Shown piece after piece: positions 17,002 to 24,807 of a DNA stretch of 64,000 nt; the first letter of the stretch is position 1; each line of letters opens with the position of its first letter. A program made the position numbers and the translations under genes. The stretch is from Microbacterium croceum. Lineage in GTDB: Bacteria > Actinomycetota > Actinomycetes > Actinomycetales > Microbacteriaceae. Location: positions 124,001 through 188,000 of the forward strand of contig NZ_JAHWXN010000001.1 of the NCBI RefSeq assembly GCF_023091245.1, in the 5' to 3' direction. The notes under the pieces were generated by a model, which worked only from the letters and a program-made list of their open reading frames with translations, did no database searches and was not told the DNA's origin.

Positions 17002-18003
17002 TCAGGCCGCAGCGCCCTCCGGCTCCACGTCCGACAGGCCCGCCTCCGGCAGCGGCTCCACGAACTCCGCCGGCGCAGGCTCCCCGAGCTTCACGACCAC
17101 GACCCCGGCGAGCACGAGCACGCCGCCGAACATCTGCAGCAGGTCAGGGAGCTGACCGAGCAGCAGCCAGCCGAACAGCAGCGCGGCGACGACCTCGGCC
17201 AGCGCGATGAACGAGGCCAGGCGCGAGCCGAGCATCCGGGTCGAGACGATCCCCAGCAGGTACGCGAGCGCGGTGGCGATGAGGCCGATCGCCAGCACCG
17301 GCACGAACCACGGCACGCTGCCGAAGCGATAGGTGATGTCATCCGTGGTCCAGGCGATCGGCAGCACGCCCACGAGCCCTGCGACGGTGAGCCCGATCGC
17401 ACCGAGCAGCAATCCGCCACCGGCGAGGGCGAGGGGCGGGAGTCCGGTGTCGGCCCTCGCGGAGAGGAGGAAGTAGGTCGCGGCGCCGATCATCGCGCCG
17501 AGCGCCCAGAGGATGCCGGCGCCGTTCACGGTCGCGCCGGTGAGGATGTCGAGCATCAGCACGAGCCCGACGAACGCGATCGCCGCGCCCAGGATGCTGC
17601 GGCGACTGGGCCTTTCGCCGCGGCGGAGCCACAGCCACAGCACGACCGCCACCGGGGCCGTGTACTCGATGAGCAGGGCGATGCCGACGTCCATCACGGC
17701 GACCGCCTGGAAGTAGCAGAGCTGTGTGGCGGCGACGGCGAGGAGTCCGTATGCGGCGATCATGCCGATGTTGCGGCGGAGCACACCCCACTGCCCTCGG
17801 AGCGACAGGATCGCCGGGATCAGCAGCACGAGAGCCGCCACCCAGATCCGCGCCGTGACAGCAGCACCGGGCGTCCAGCCGGCGTCGATCAGGCCCCGTG
17901 CCCACCCGCCCGACATCCCGAAGGCGAACGCGGCGCCGATCGCGAGCGGCAGCCCGAGGCGCACGCCCCGGCTCGCGATGACGTCATTGCTCACCGTGCT
18001 CAT
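17002..18003 (-). CDS. EamA/DMT family transporter
   Basis: A 333-residue inner-membrane protein with about ten hydrophobic helices arranged as two EamA repeats (GMSGGWARGLIDAGWTPG in the first, ALGAMIGAATYFLLSARAD in the second). This family exports or imports metabolites and drugs; the substrate is not predictable. The gene is divergent from the CGNR gene at 18043, leaving a 39-bp gap that must hold both promoters. Confidence 0.88.
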   Translation of the reverse strand: MSTVSNDVIASRGVRLGLPLAIGAAFAFGMSGGWARGLIDAGWTPGAAVTARIWVAALVLLIPAILSLRGQWGVLRRNIGMIAAYGLLAVAATQLCYFQAVAVMDVGIALLIEYTAPVAVVLWLWLRRGERPSRRSILGAAIAFVGLVLMLDILTGATVNGAGILWALGAMIGAATYFLLSARADTGLPPLALAGGGLLLGAIGLTVAGLVGVLPIAWTTDDITYRFGSVPWFVPVLAIGLIATALAYLLGIVSTRMLGSRLASFIALAEVVAALLFGWLLLGQLPDLLQMFGGVLVLAGVVVVKLGEPAPAEFVEPLPEAGLSDVEPEGAAA

Positions 18004-18042
18004 GGCATGTGACGCTACTCGCGGCGAATGTAAGATGTCAAC

Positions 18043-18579
18043 ATGATCTTCACCGATGACACGGAAGAAGGACTCCGGGCCGCCGTCTGGCTCGTGAACT
18101 CCGCGGAGGATCCCGACACGCTCACCGACCTCGTCGAGGAGCGTGCGTTCCTCGAGGAGTTCCCCTACACCGGCCGTCTCGACCGCGATGAGGCGGAGCT
18201 CGCATCACTGCGCGACCTGCGTCCACACCTGCGCGCCATGCTGCTGGCCCCGCGCGACGAGATGGCCGCGCACGTCAACCGCGCCCTCGCCGCCGCACAT
18301 CTCTCCCCCCACCTGGTGCGCCACGGCGACATGGACTGGCACCTGCATGCGGTCGCCGACGAGCGTCCGCTCTCGGAGCGCGTGCTGATCGAGACCGCGA
18401 TGGCGCTGATCGACGTCATCCGCGCCGACGAGGGCTCGCGCATCTCGGTGTGCGCCGACGACACCTGCGAGGCGCTCGCTCTCGACCTCTCGCGCAACCG
18501 CTCGAAGCGCTACTGCTCGACCGCGTGCGCGAACCGCAACGCCGTCGCCGCCTACCGCGCCCGTCGCGCCGAGGCCTAG
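18043..18579 (+). CDS. CGNR zinc finger protein (ABATE domain)
   Basis: A 178-residue protein. The N-terminal part matches the ABATE-like domain of putative stress regulators, and the C-terminus is a CGNR-type zinc finger with paired cysteines (CADDTCEALALD; YCSTACANRNAVAAYRARR). Such proteins are thought to be DNA-binding regulators. It is divergent from the EamA transporter, which is therefore a plausible target; this pairing is common in actinobacteria. Confidence 0.88.
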   Translation: MIFTDDTEEGLRAAVWLVNSAEDPDTLTDLVEERAFLEEFPYTGRLDRDEAELASLRDLRPHLRAMLLAPRDEMAAHVNRALAAAHLSPHLVRHGDMDWHLHAVADERPLSERVLIETAMALIDVIRADEGSRISVCADDTCEALALDLSRNRSKRYCSTACANRNAVAAYRARRAEA

Positions 18580-18603
18580 CCCGCTCGCAGACGGAACCCG
18601 CGG

Positions 18604-18969
18604 TCAGTCCATCGACACGACACCGTCGAACAATCCGATGTGGTTGCCGTCGGGGTCGACGATCACGGCCCAGGCGCTCGTCTCGGTGATGGGCTGCTTC
18701 TGCATCGCGACCGATCCCCCCGCAGCGAGCGCGGCGGCGATCGTGTCGTCGATCGAATCGACCTCGACGTAGGAGCGGGGCTGCGTGAAGCCCTCGCTCC
18801 GGGGCGCGAGTCCGCCACCCGAGAGCTCGTTGGGCGCCCGCCACATGGGATACCCCTCGAAGCCGGGCGGCTCGGAGATGCTCCAGCCGAACAGCTGGCT
18901 GTAGAACGCCGTCGCCGCTCCCAGATCGCTCACCGGGATGTCGATGTGGGTGATGTCTCCGTGCGCCAT
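18604..18969 (-). CDS. VOC family (glyoxalase-like) protein
   Basis: A 121-residue vicinal-oxygen-chelate fold protein (THIDIPVSDLGAATAFYSQLFGW at the start, VIVDPDGNHIGLF near the end). The conserved metal-ligand positions are partly kept (His near the start, Asp in VDPDGN). It could be a lyase, isomerase or binding protein; no substrate can be assigned. Start ATG 18969 has AAGGGAG upstream. Confidence 0.85.
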   Translation of the reverse strand: MAHGDITHIDIPVSDLGAATAFYSQLFGWSISEPPGFEGYPMWRAPNELSGGGLAPRSEGFTQPRSYVEVDSIDDTIAAALAAGGSVAMQKQPITETSAWAVIVDPDGNHIGLFDGVVSMD

Positions 18970-19124
18970 GATGCTCCCTTTCGCCGAACCGACGCAGTCA
19001 GTATGCGCCGCCCCTCCGACTCTCGAAACCCCCTTCTCCGCACACCCCTCGCGCAGAGCGGATGCCGCGCACCGCGCAGGTGCGCACCGCCGTCTGCGCG
19101 GATGTGCGCTTCTGTCTGGACGGC

Positions 19125-19162
19125 ACCTGTCATAACAGGTATGCTCACTTGTTATTACAGGT
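19125..19162. promoter_or_regulatory. Tandem operators ACCTGTnnTnACAGGT before the six-gene operon
   Basis: Site 1 (19125-19140) is ACCTGTCATAACAGGT, a palindrome with perfect 6-bp arms; site 2 (19147-19162) is ACTTGTTATTACAGGT. Their centres are 22 bp apart, two helical turns, so two dimers could bind on one face. The same core TGTnATnACA occurs at 28624, 37975, 38003 and 60251. The HutC-type GntR at 39481-40329 is the candidate binder. Nothing else is recognised in the 18970-19199 gap. Confidence 0.65.
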
Positions 19163-19199
19163 TGCGCAGCGCCGCAGCATCCGCCACGAGGAGCACCGC

Positions 19200-19808
19200 A
19201 TGCCCGAGTTCCACACCCCGCCGATCTCCCCGATGGCGATCGCCTTCGACGCCGAGAGGCTCACGCTCTCCCCCGAAGGGCCCACGCTCACACGGCGGAT
19301 GTCCGACCTCGAAGGGCTCTTCCTCGACGGCGACGCGTGGGCCGCGGCATCCGCAGGCGACAACCCGGTCGTGTACACCGTGGTCAGCTCCCCGGTGCCC
19401 GAGATCGACCGCGAGCTCCCCCAGTCGATCACCACGATCATGCCGGGCGACACCTCCGGCGAGCTGTGGATGACGAAGGGCCACCAGCATCCGAACCACC
19501 AGGGCGAGATCTACCTCGCGCTGAAGGGCCGCGGCGGACTGCTGATGTTCGACGGCGAGCGCACCGAATGGCTCGACATGCTCCCCGGCACGATCGGCTA
19601 CATCCCGCCGGGCTGGGCGCACCGCTCGGTCAACACGGGCGACGAGCCCTACGCGTTCCTCGCGGTCTACCCGGGAGGCGCCGGCCACGACTACGGCTGG
19701 GTGCTCGATCACGGCATGGGTTCCCGGGCCTACCGCGGCGCAGAGGGCGCCGTCGACCTGCGTCCGTACTCGGCGCCCGCCGACTCGACCTCCGCCCCCA
19801 CGGCATAG
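19200..19808 (+). CDS. Cupin-type glucose-6-phosphate isomerase-like enzyme
   Basis: A 202-residue protein of the cupin-fold phosphoglucose isomerase family (GPI of archaea and some bacteria), which interconverts an aldose and ketose 6-phosphate with a bound metal. Metal ligands are visible in KGHQHPNHQGEIYLALKG (two His and one Glu) and PPGWAHRSVN (His). The ATG at 19200 follows ACGAGGAG; a longer frame upstream would run through the operators and is not used. It is the first gene of a compact plus-strand operon. Since the genome surely has a housekeeping GPI, this copy may act on a different sugar phosphate. Confidence 0.85.
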   Translation: MPEFHTPPISPMAIAFDAERLTLSPEGPTLTRRMSDLEGLFLDGDAWAAASAGDNPVVYTVVSSPVPEIDRELPQSITTIMPGDTSGELWMTKGHQHPNHQGEIYLALKGRGGLLMFDGERTEWLDMLPGTIGYIPPGWAHRSVNTGDEPYAFLAVYPGGAGHDYGWVLDHGMGSRAYRGAEGAVDLRPYSAPADSTSAPTA

Positions 19809-19817
19809 CCTGCGACC

Positions 19818-21308
19818 ATGCTCATCGCGCACGACCTCGGCACGACCGGGAACAAGGCCTCGCTCCACCATGACGACGGCCGTCTGATCGCTGCGGTCAC
19901 GGTCCCCTACCCTGCGCACTTCGCGGCCGGCGGCATCGCCGAGCAGAACCCGACCGACTGGTGGGAGGCCGTCGTCGCCGCCACCCGCGACCTGCTCGCC
20001 CGCACGGACACGGCGCCGAGCGCGGTCGCCGGTCTCGTGGTGAGCGGGCAGATGATGGGCGCCGTGCTGCTCGACGCCGACGGCGAGCCCGCGCGCCCGG
20101 CGATCATCTGGGCCGACACACGCGCCGGCGCGCAGCAGCGCGAGCTCGAGGCCGCCCTCGGCGCCGAGCACGCGTACGGCATCCTCGGCCACCGGCTGAA
20201 CCCGACGTACTCGGTCGAGAAGATCATGTGGGTGCGCGACAACGAGCCCGACGTCTGGGCCCGCGTGCGTCGCGTCTGCGTGGCGAAGGACTTCATCGTG
20301 CTGCGGCTCACCGGCCGCCTGGCGACCGACCGCTCCGACGCCTCCGGCACGAACGCCTACGACCAGCAGACCGGCACCTGGTCGGACGAGGTGCTGCAGG
20401 CCGCCCGTCTCGACCCCTCGCTGTTCCCCGAGGTGCGGGAGTCCACCGCGATCGCCGGGACCCTGACGGATGCCGCGGCCGCTGCCCTCGGACTGCACAC
20501 CGGCGTGCGCGTGGTGATGGGCGGCGGCGACGGCCCCATCGCGGCGGTGGGCTCCGGCGTGGTCGCACCCGAGGACGGCGCCTACGTGTGCCTGGGCACC
20601 TCGTCGTGGATCTCGTTCGCCGCCGACCAGCCCCTCCACGACCCCGCGATGCGCACCTTCACGTTCGACAACGTGGTGCCCGGCTCGTTCGTGCCGACCG
20701 CCACGATGCAGGCCGGCGGAGCATCCGTGCAGTGGATCGCCGAGGCCCTCTCGGCCGATCCCGCCCACCCCGAGACCGGCCACCTCACCGCCGAGGCCTC
20801 GGCGGACGTCGACACCGAGGGCCTGTACTTCCTCCCCTACCTGCTGGGCGAGCGCTCACCGCTCTGGGACCCCGACGCCCGCGGAGCCTTCGTCGGCCTC
20901 GCGCGCCACCACACCAGGGCGCACCTCATGCGCGCGGTCCTGGAGGGCACGGCGTTCAATCTGCTCACCTGCATCCAGGCCTTCCGGGCGTCCGGCGCCG
21001 TGATCGACCGCATCGATGCGGTCGGCGGCGGCGCGCAGAGTGACGTGTACCTCTCGGTGCTCGCCGATGTGTGGGGTGTTCCCGTGCGGCGACGCACGAT
21101 CGTGGAGGAGGCCAACAGCCTCGGCGCCGCCGTCACGGGCGCGGTCGGGCTCGGGCTGGCGGACTTCGCGGCCGCGCGCGCGCTCAGCGAGGTGACCGAT
21201 GAGTTCACCCCGGATGCCGGGCGCCACGCGGTCTACGCCGAGCGTCACGCCCGGTTCGCCGACGCCTACACGGCACTCGCGCCCTGGTTCGCCGGCGGGT
21301 CGCGCTGA
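19818..21308 (+). CDS. FGGY family carbohydrate kinase (xylulokinase-like)
   Basis: A 496-residue sugar kinase with the two FGGY ATPase-fold domains: phosphate-1 loop HDLGTTGNKAS, sugar-contact segment ASGTNAYDQQTGTWSD, and the C-terminal LLGERSPLWDPDARGAFVGL plus VGGGAQSDVYLSVLADVW. It phosphorylates a pentose, hexose or polyol in the cytosol; closest in layout to xylulokinases, but these motifs do not fix the substrate. It begins 9 bp after the cupin isomerase and its stop overlaps the next start by one base. Confidence 0.9.
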   Translation: MLIAHDLGTTGNKASLHHDDGRLIAAVTVPYPAHFAAGGIAEQNPTDWWEAVVAATRDLLARTDTAPSAVAGLVVSGQMMGAVLLDADGEPARPAIIWADTRAGAQQRELEAALGAEHAYGILGHRLNPTYSVEKIMWVRDNEPDVWARVRRVCVAKDFIVLRLTGRLATDRSDASGTNAYDQQTGTWSDEVLQAARLDPSLFPEVRESTAIAGTLTDAAAAALGLHTGVRVVMGGGDGPIAAVGSGVVAPEDGAYVCLGTSSWISFAADQPLHDPAMRTFTFDNVVPGSFVPTATMQAGGASVQWIAEALSADPAHPETGHLTAEASADVDTEGLYFLPYLLGERSPLWDPDARGAFVGLARHHTRAHLMRAVLEGTAFNLLTCIQAFRASGAVIDRIDAVGGGAQSDVYLSVLADVWGVPVRRRTIVEEANSLGAAVTGAVGLGLADFAAARALSEVTDEFTPDAGRHAVYAERHARFADAYTALAPWFAGGSR

Positions 21309-22261
21309 TGGGCGTCATCCTGGTCACCAGCCGTTCCTTCTCCGACGGCGACCTCGACCTGGTCGAGCGCGCCAGCCGCGCCGGGCACCGGATCCTGCGC
21401 GGGCCGGCCCACCACGACCTCGACGAACTCCGCTCCCTGCTCCACGGCGCCGATGCGTGGATCGCGGGCACCGGCGAAGTCGCAGAGGCGCATCTCGCCG
21501 TCGCCCCCAAGCTCAAGGTCATCGCCCGCTACGGCGTGGGCACCGAGGCCGTCGACCTCGACGCGGCGCGTCGCCGCGGCATCCCGGTCACCAACACCCC
21601 CGGGGCGAATGCGGATGCCGTCGCCGACCACGCGGTCGGCCTCATGCTCTCGATGCTGCGCTTCATCCCCGACGGCGACCGCCGCGTGCGCGACGGCGAC
21701 TGGTCCGTACGACGAGGGCGCGAGCTGGGCGCGGCGACGGTCGGCATCGTCGGGTTCGGGCGCATCGGCCAGGGCGTCGCGAAGCGGCTGAGCGGTTTCG
21801 GATCGCGCATCGTCGCGGCCGACCCGTACCTCCCCGCCGACCTCGTACGCGCGAACGGTGCCGAGCCGGTCGAGCTCGACGAACTGTTCCGCATCGCCGA
21901 CGTCATCACGCTGCACGCCCCCGGCGGTCAGCTGCTCGTGGATGCCGGTCGCCTCAGCGGCATGCGCCGCGGCACGGTGCTGGTGAACACGGCCCGCGGC
22001 GACCTCGTCGAGGAGGCGGCGATCGCCGACGCCCTGCGCGACGGCATCCTCGCCGGGTTCGCCGCCGACACGCTCTACGGAGACACCGCCGCGACCCACA
22101 GTCCGCTGCTGGCCGCCGACCTCGCCGACCGCGTGATCGTCACGCCGCACCTCGGCGCGCAGACCACCCAGGCCGTCGACAACATGGGCTCCCTCTCGCT
22201 CGACGACGTCATCGCCGTGCTCAAGGGCGCCGAGCCCGCCCACCCCGTGACCGCTCGCTAG
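21308..22261 (+). CDS. D-isomer-specific 2-hydroxyacid dehydrogenase
   Basis: A 317-residue NAD-dependent dehydrogenase of the D-3-phosphoglycerate dehydrogenase group. The dinucleotide fold reads VGIVGFGRIGQGVAKRL, followed by the family signature with Arg in NTARGDLVEE, then TPHLGAQT (catalytic His). It oxidises or reduces an alpha-hydroxy or alpha-keto acid. It is translationally coupled to the kinase and lies 9 bp before the next gene. In this setting a phosphorylated sugar acid is a reasonable but unproven substrate; no regulatory serine-binding domain is present. Confidence 0.9.
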   Translation: MGVILVTSRSFSDGDLDLVERASRAGHRILRGPAHHDLDELRSLLHGADAWIAGTGEVAEAHLAVAPKLKVIARYGVGTEAVDLDAARRRGIPVTNTPGANADAVADHAVGLMLSMLRFIPDGDRRVRDGDWSVRRGRELGAATVGIVGFGRIGQGVAKRLSGFGSRIVAADPYLPADLVRANGAEPVELDELFRIADVITLHAPGGQLLVDAGRLSGMRRGTVLVNTARGDLVEEAAIADALRDGILAGFAADTLYGDTAATHSPLLAADLADRVIVTPHLGAQTTQAVDNMGSLSLDDVIAVLKGAEPAHPVTAR

Positions 22262-22270
22262 GAGTCCCCG

Positions 22271-23236
22271 ATGTCCTCTTCCCTCACCACCGACGCGCCC
22301 CCGGCGCCGGATGCCGCGACCGCCGACTACATGGGCTTCGTCGGCGTCAGCACCGGCTCCTCGTCGATCATGCAGGTGTTCCCGCGCTGGGCCGAGGTGC
22401 TGGGGTTGCCCACGCGCAACCTCGTCGGACACGATCTGCCGATGGACGCGACCCCGGCGCAGTACATCGCGATGGTCGAGCAGATCCGCGACGACCCCCG
22501 TCACCGCGGTGCCCTGGTCACCACGCACAAGATGAACGTGTACGCCGCGGCATCCGGCCTGTTCGACGAGCTCGACCCGTTCGCGGTGTCGTGCAGCGAG
22601 ATCTCCAGCATCTCCAAGCGCGGCGACCGGCTGATCGGCCGGGCCAAGGATCCGCTCACGGTCGACCTCGCCCTGAACGACTTCCTGCCGGCCGACCACT
22701 TCGCCCGCACCGGAGCGGAGGTCGTCATCCTCGGTGCCGGCGGCTCGGGCACCGCGCTGAGCTGGGCCCTCGCCGAGCGTGCGGATACCCCGTCGAAGGT
22801 CACCGTCACGGCCCGCGACGACGAGAAGCTCACGCACCTCCGCGAGGTCCACGCGCAGCACGGCACCCCTGAGGGACTCATCACCTCCGTCCGCACCGAC
22901 ACCGCGGAGCACGCAGCCGCCCTCGTCGCCGCGGCTCCGGCCGGCTCGCTGATCGTCAACGCCACCGGCCTCGGAAAGGACCGCCCCGGCTCGCCCCTGA
23001 CGGATGACGTGGTGTTCCCCGAGAACGCGGTCGTGTGGGAGTTCAACTACCGCGGATCGCTGGAGTTCCTGCACCAGGCGCGCGCGCAGGAGGCCGCGCG
23101 CGCGCTGCACGTGGTCGACGGATGGCGCTACTTCATCCACGGCTGGTCGCAGGTCGTCGCCGACGTGTTCGAGCTCGAGCTCACGCCCGAGATCGTCGAA
23201 CAGCTCGCCGACGCCGCGGAGTTCGCCCGCCGATGA
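22271..23236 (+). CDS. Shikimate dehydrogenase-like NAD(P) oxidoreductase
   Basis: A 321-residue enzyme with the shikimate/quinate dehydrogenase architecture: substrate domain with catalytic Lys in VTTHKMNVY, and a Rossmann domain with GAGGSGTALSWAL. The length is 40 residues more than typical AroE, and the substrate-domain motif differs (THK rather than the usual PHK). A role in aromatic amino-acid synthesis is unlikely because it sits in a sugar operon; it probably oxidises a polyol, cyclitol or sugar acid. Its stop overlaps the next start by 4 nt. Confidence 0.85.
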   Translation: MSSSLTTDAPPAPDAATADYMGFVGVSTGSSSIMQVFPRWAEVLGLPTRNLVGHDLPMDATPAQYIAMVEQIRDDPRHRGALVTTHKMNVYAAASGLFDELDPFAVSCSEISSISKRGDRLIGRAKDPLTVDLALNDFLPADHFARTGAEVVILGAGGSGTALSWALAERADTPSKVTVTARDDEKLTHLREVHAQHGTPEGLITSVRTDTAEHAAALVAAAPAGSLIVNATGLGKDRPGSPLTDDVVFPENAVVWEFNYRGSLEFLHQARAQEAARALHVVDGWRYFIHGWSQVVADVFELELTPEIVEQLADAAEFARR

Positions 23237-24180
23237 TCCGCACGGTCCTCGGAGACATCGACCCGTCGCTGCTCGGGCCGACGAACTATCACGAGCACCT
23301 GTTCCAGATCACCCCGCTCCTGCCGGGTGACGAGCTCGACGACGAGACGCGGTCGACGACCGAGGCCGGACTGCTGCGCGACAGCGGATTCGCCGCCATG
23401 GTCGACGCGACCCCGTTCGGGCTCGGTCGCAACCCCGAGGCGGTCGCGCGCATCAGCACCGCGACCGGACTGCACGTGGTGGCGACGACCGGACGCCACC
23501 GTGAGGCGCACTACGACGCGCACCATCCGACCCGGTCGCAGGACGCCGATCAGCTCGCGCAGCAGTTCATCACCGAGATCACCGAGGGGATGCCGCAGAC
23601 GGATGCCGCAGCGCACGGCCCCCGCGCCCAGGCGCCGGACGGCTCGACCGTGCGCGCCGGCATCCTCAAGGGCGGCATCGACTACTGGCGCATCAGCGAC
23701 TTCGAGCGCACGACCCTGCGGGCACTGGCCGCGGCCCACCGCGCGACCGGCGCCGCGATCATGGTGCACCTGGAGTTCTGCACGGCCGCGCACGAGGTGC
23801 TCGACCTGCTCGCCGCCGAGGGTGTGACCGCAGAGCGGGTGGTGCTCGCCCACGCCGACCGTGACCCCGACGCCGGTCTGCATGCCTCGCTCGCGGAGCG
23901 CGGCGCCTACCTCGGCTACGACGGATTCGCGCGGCCGCGCACCCGCTCCGACGCCGAGCTGCTCGTGCTCACCGCCGCGGCGGTCGACCGGGGTGCCGGC
24001 GAGCGGATCGTGCTCGGCGGCGACGTCGCGCGCCGCACGCGGTACAGCGCCTACGGCGGCATGCCCGGACTCGCCTACCTCGGCGAACGCTACCTGCCTC
24101 GCCTGCGCGACCTGATCGGCGGTGCGGCGGTGGAACGGATGCTCATCACCAATCCCGCACGCCTGTTGACGCTGTCCTGA
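23233..24180 (+). CDS. Phosphotriesterase-family lactonase-like hydrolase
   Basis: A 315-residue amidohydrolase-superfamily TIM barrel. The binuclear metal site is visible: His20 and His22 in NYHEHLF, a Lys in GILKGGIDYW that is carboxylated in family members, His in IMVHLEF, His in VLAHADRD, and Asp in LGGDVARR. PTE relatives in sugar operons are known to open phosphorylated sugar lactones, which would fit a route in which a sugar phosphate is oxidised to a lactone. The ATG at 23233 overlaps the previous stop; the longer upstream frame is a shadow of the preceding gene. Confidence 0.85.
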   Translation: MIRTVLGDIDPSLLGPTNYHEHLFQITPLLPGDELDDETRSTTEAGLLRDSGFAAMVDATPFGLGRNPEAVARISTATGLHVVATTGRHREAHYDAHHPTRSQDADQLAQQFITEITEGMPQTDAAAHGPRAQAPDGSTVRAGILKGGIDYWRISDFERTTLRALAAAHRATGAAIMVHLEFCTAAHEVLDLLAAEGVTAERVVLAHADRDPDAGLHASLAERGAYLGYDGFARPRTRSDAELLVLTAAAVDRGAGERIVLGGDVARRTRYSAYGGMPGLAYLGERYLPRLRDLIGGAAVERMLITNPARLLTLS

Positions 24181-24239
24181 CCCCTGCCTCCCTCCCCTGC
24201 CTCCCTCCCCTGCCCGCTCGAGCCACCACGAGGAGCCTC

Positions 24240-24536
24240 ATGTCCGAGCCGACCATCCTGCACGCGACGTTCACCGCACGCCCCGGAGCCGGGGATCAGG
24301 TCGCCGCACTCCTGCGCGACTTCGCCGAGGGCGTGCGCGCGGAGGAGGGCAACATCGTCTTCGACGCCACCCGCCTGGTCGACGACTCCGACCGCTTCTT
24401 CGTCTATGAGGTCTACCGTGACGACGCGGCGTTCCAGGCGCACCTGGCCTCTCCCGCTGGCGTGCCCTTCAACGCCGCGCTGCAGGAGCTCATCGTCGAG
24501 CCCTCGTCGCAGCTCACCTTCCTCCGCCGCATCTGA
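24240..24536 (+). CDS. ABM-fold (antibiotic biosynthesis monooxygenase/LsrG-like) protein
   Basis: A 98-residue dimeric alpha/beta-barrel ferredoxin-like protein. It keeps the family pattern: ILHATFTARPGAGDQVAALL, NIVFDATRLVDDSDRFFVYEVYRDDAAFQAHL. Members include small monooxygenases and LsrG, an isomerase of phosphorylated AI-2. The operon also has an FGGY kinase, as the lsr operon does, but lsrF is absent, so an AI-2 role is only a thought. RBS CGAGGAG precedes the ATG. The 59-bp gap before it has a short CCCCTGCCTCCCT tandem repeat. Confidence 0.82.
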   Translation: MSEPTILHATFTARPGAGDQVAALLRDFAEGVRAEEGNIVFDATRLVDDSDRFFVYEVYRDDAAFQAHLASPAGVPFNAALQELIVEPSSQLTFLRRI

Positions 24537-24648
24537 GTCGCGGCGCGGGCTCGGCCTCCCGCCCGACGGCCCGGCTCGGCCCGGCCCTCTGCCCCTCTGG
24601 CCCGCGGCCCGCGGCCTGGCCTGGCCCAGCCCCCTGCACCGCCCTCTG

Positions 24649-24724
24649 CCCACGTGCAGGACGATCCGCCACGTGCAGGACCGAACCCCGCATCCGCTCC
24701 TGCAACCGGCATCCCCTCCTGCAA
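24649..24724. repeat. Direct and inverted TGCAGGA repeats in a 271-bp spacer
   Basis: CCACGTGCAGGAC occurs at 24650 and 24669, and its partial reverse complement CTCCTGCAA at 24697 and 24716, so two direct copies face two inverted ones. The arms could form alternative hairpins in the tail of the six-gene transcript. The preceding 24537-24648 stretch is very C-rich and has no open frame I would support. Confidence 0.55.
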
Positions 24725-24760
24725 ACCGCGCGCCCTCCCCACACACACCACCCCCACACA

Positions 24761-24796
24761 GAAGAAGCCCCCCACCCGAAGGTGAGGGGCTTCTTC
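24761..24796. terminator. Bidirectional hairpin terminator between convergent operons
   Basis: GAAGAAGCCCC (24761-24771) pairs with GGGGCTTCTTC (24786-24796), with an inner CACC/GGTG pair and a CGAA loop. It lies between the ABM gene on the plus strand and the binding-protein gene on the minus strand. There is a TTCTTC tract on both strands, so it can serve both operons. Confidence 0.8.
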
Positions 24797-24807
24797 ATCC
24801 ACTCAGA

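Noticed and set aside
19155..20783. A 542-codon minus-strand frame opposite the isomerase and kinase genes
   Set aside because: His/Arg/Gly-rich and antisense to two well-conserved genes.
22271..23236. Biosynthetic shikimate dehydrogenase aroE
   Set aside because: It lies in a sugar operon, is longer than AroE and has a changed substrate motif.
24240..24536. Full AI-2 (lsr-type) uptake and processing system
   Set aside because: An FGGY kinase, an LsrG-fold protein and a ribose-type importer are present, but lsrF and an LsrB-specific signature are not, and the operon has unrelated dehydrogenases.
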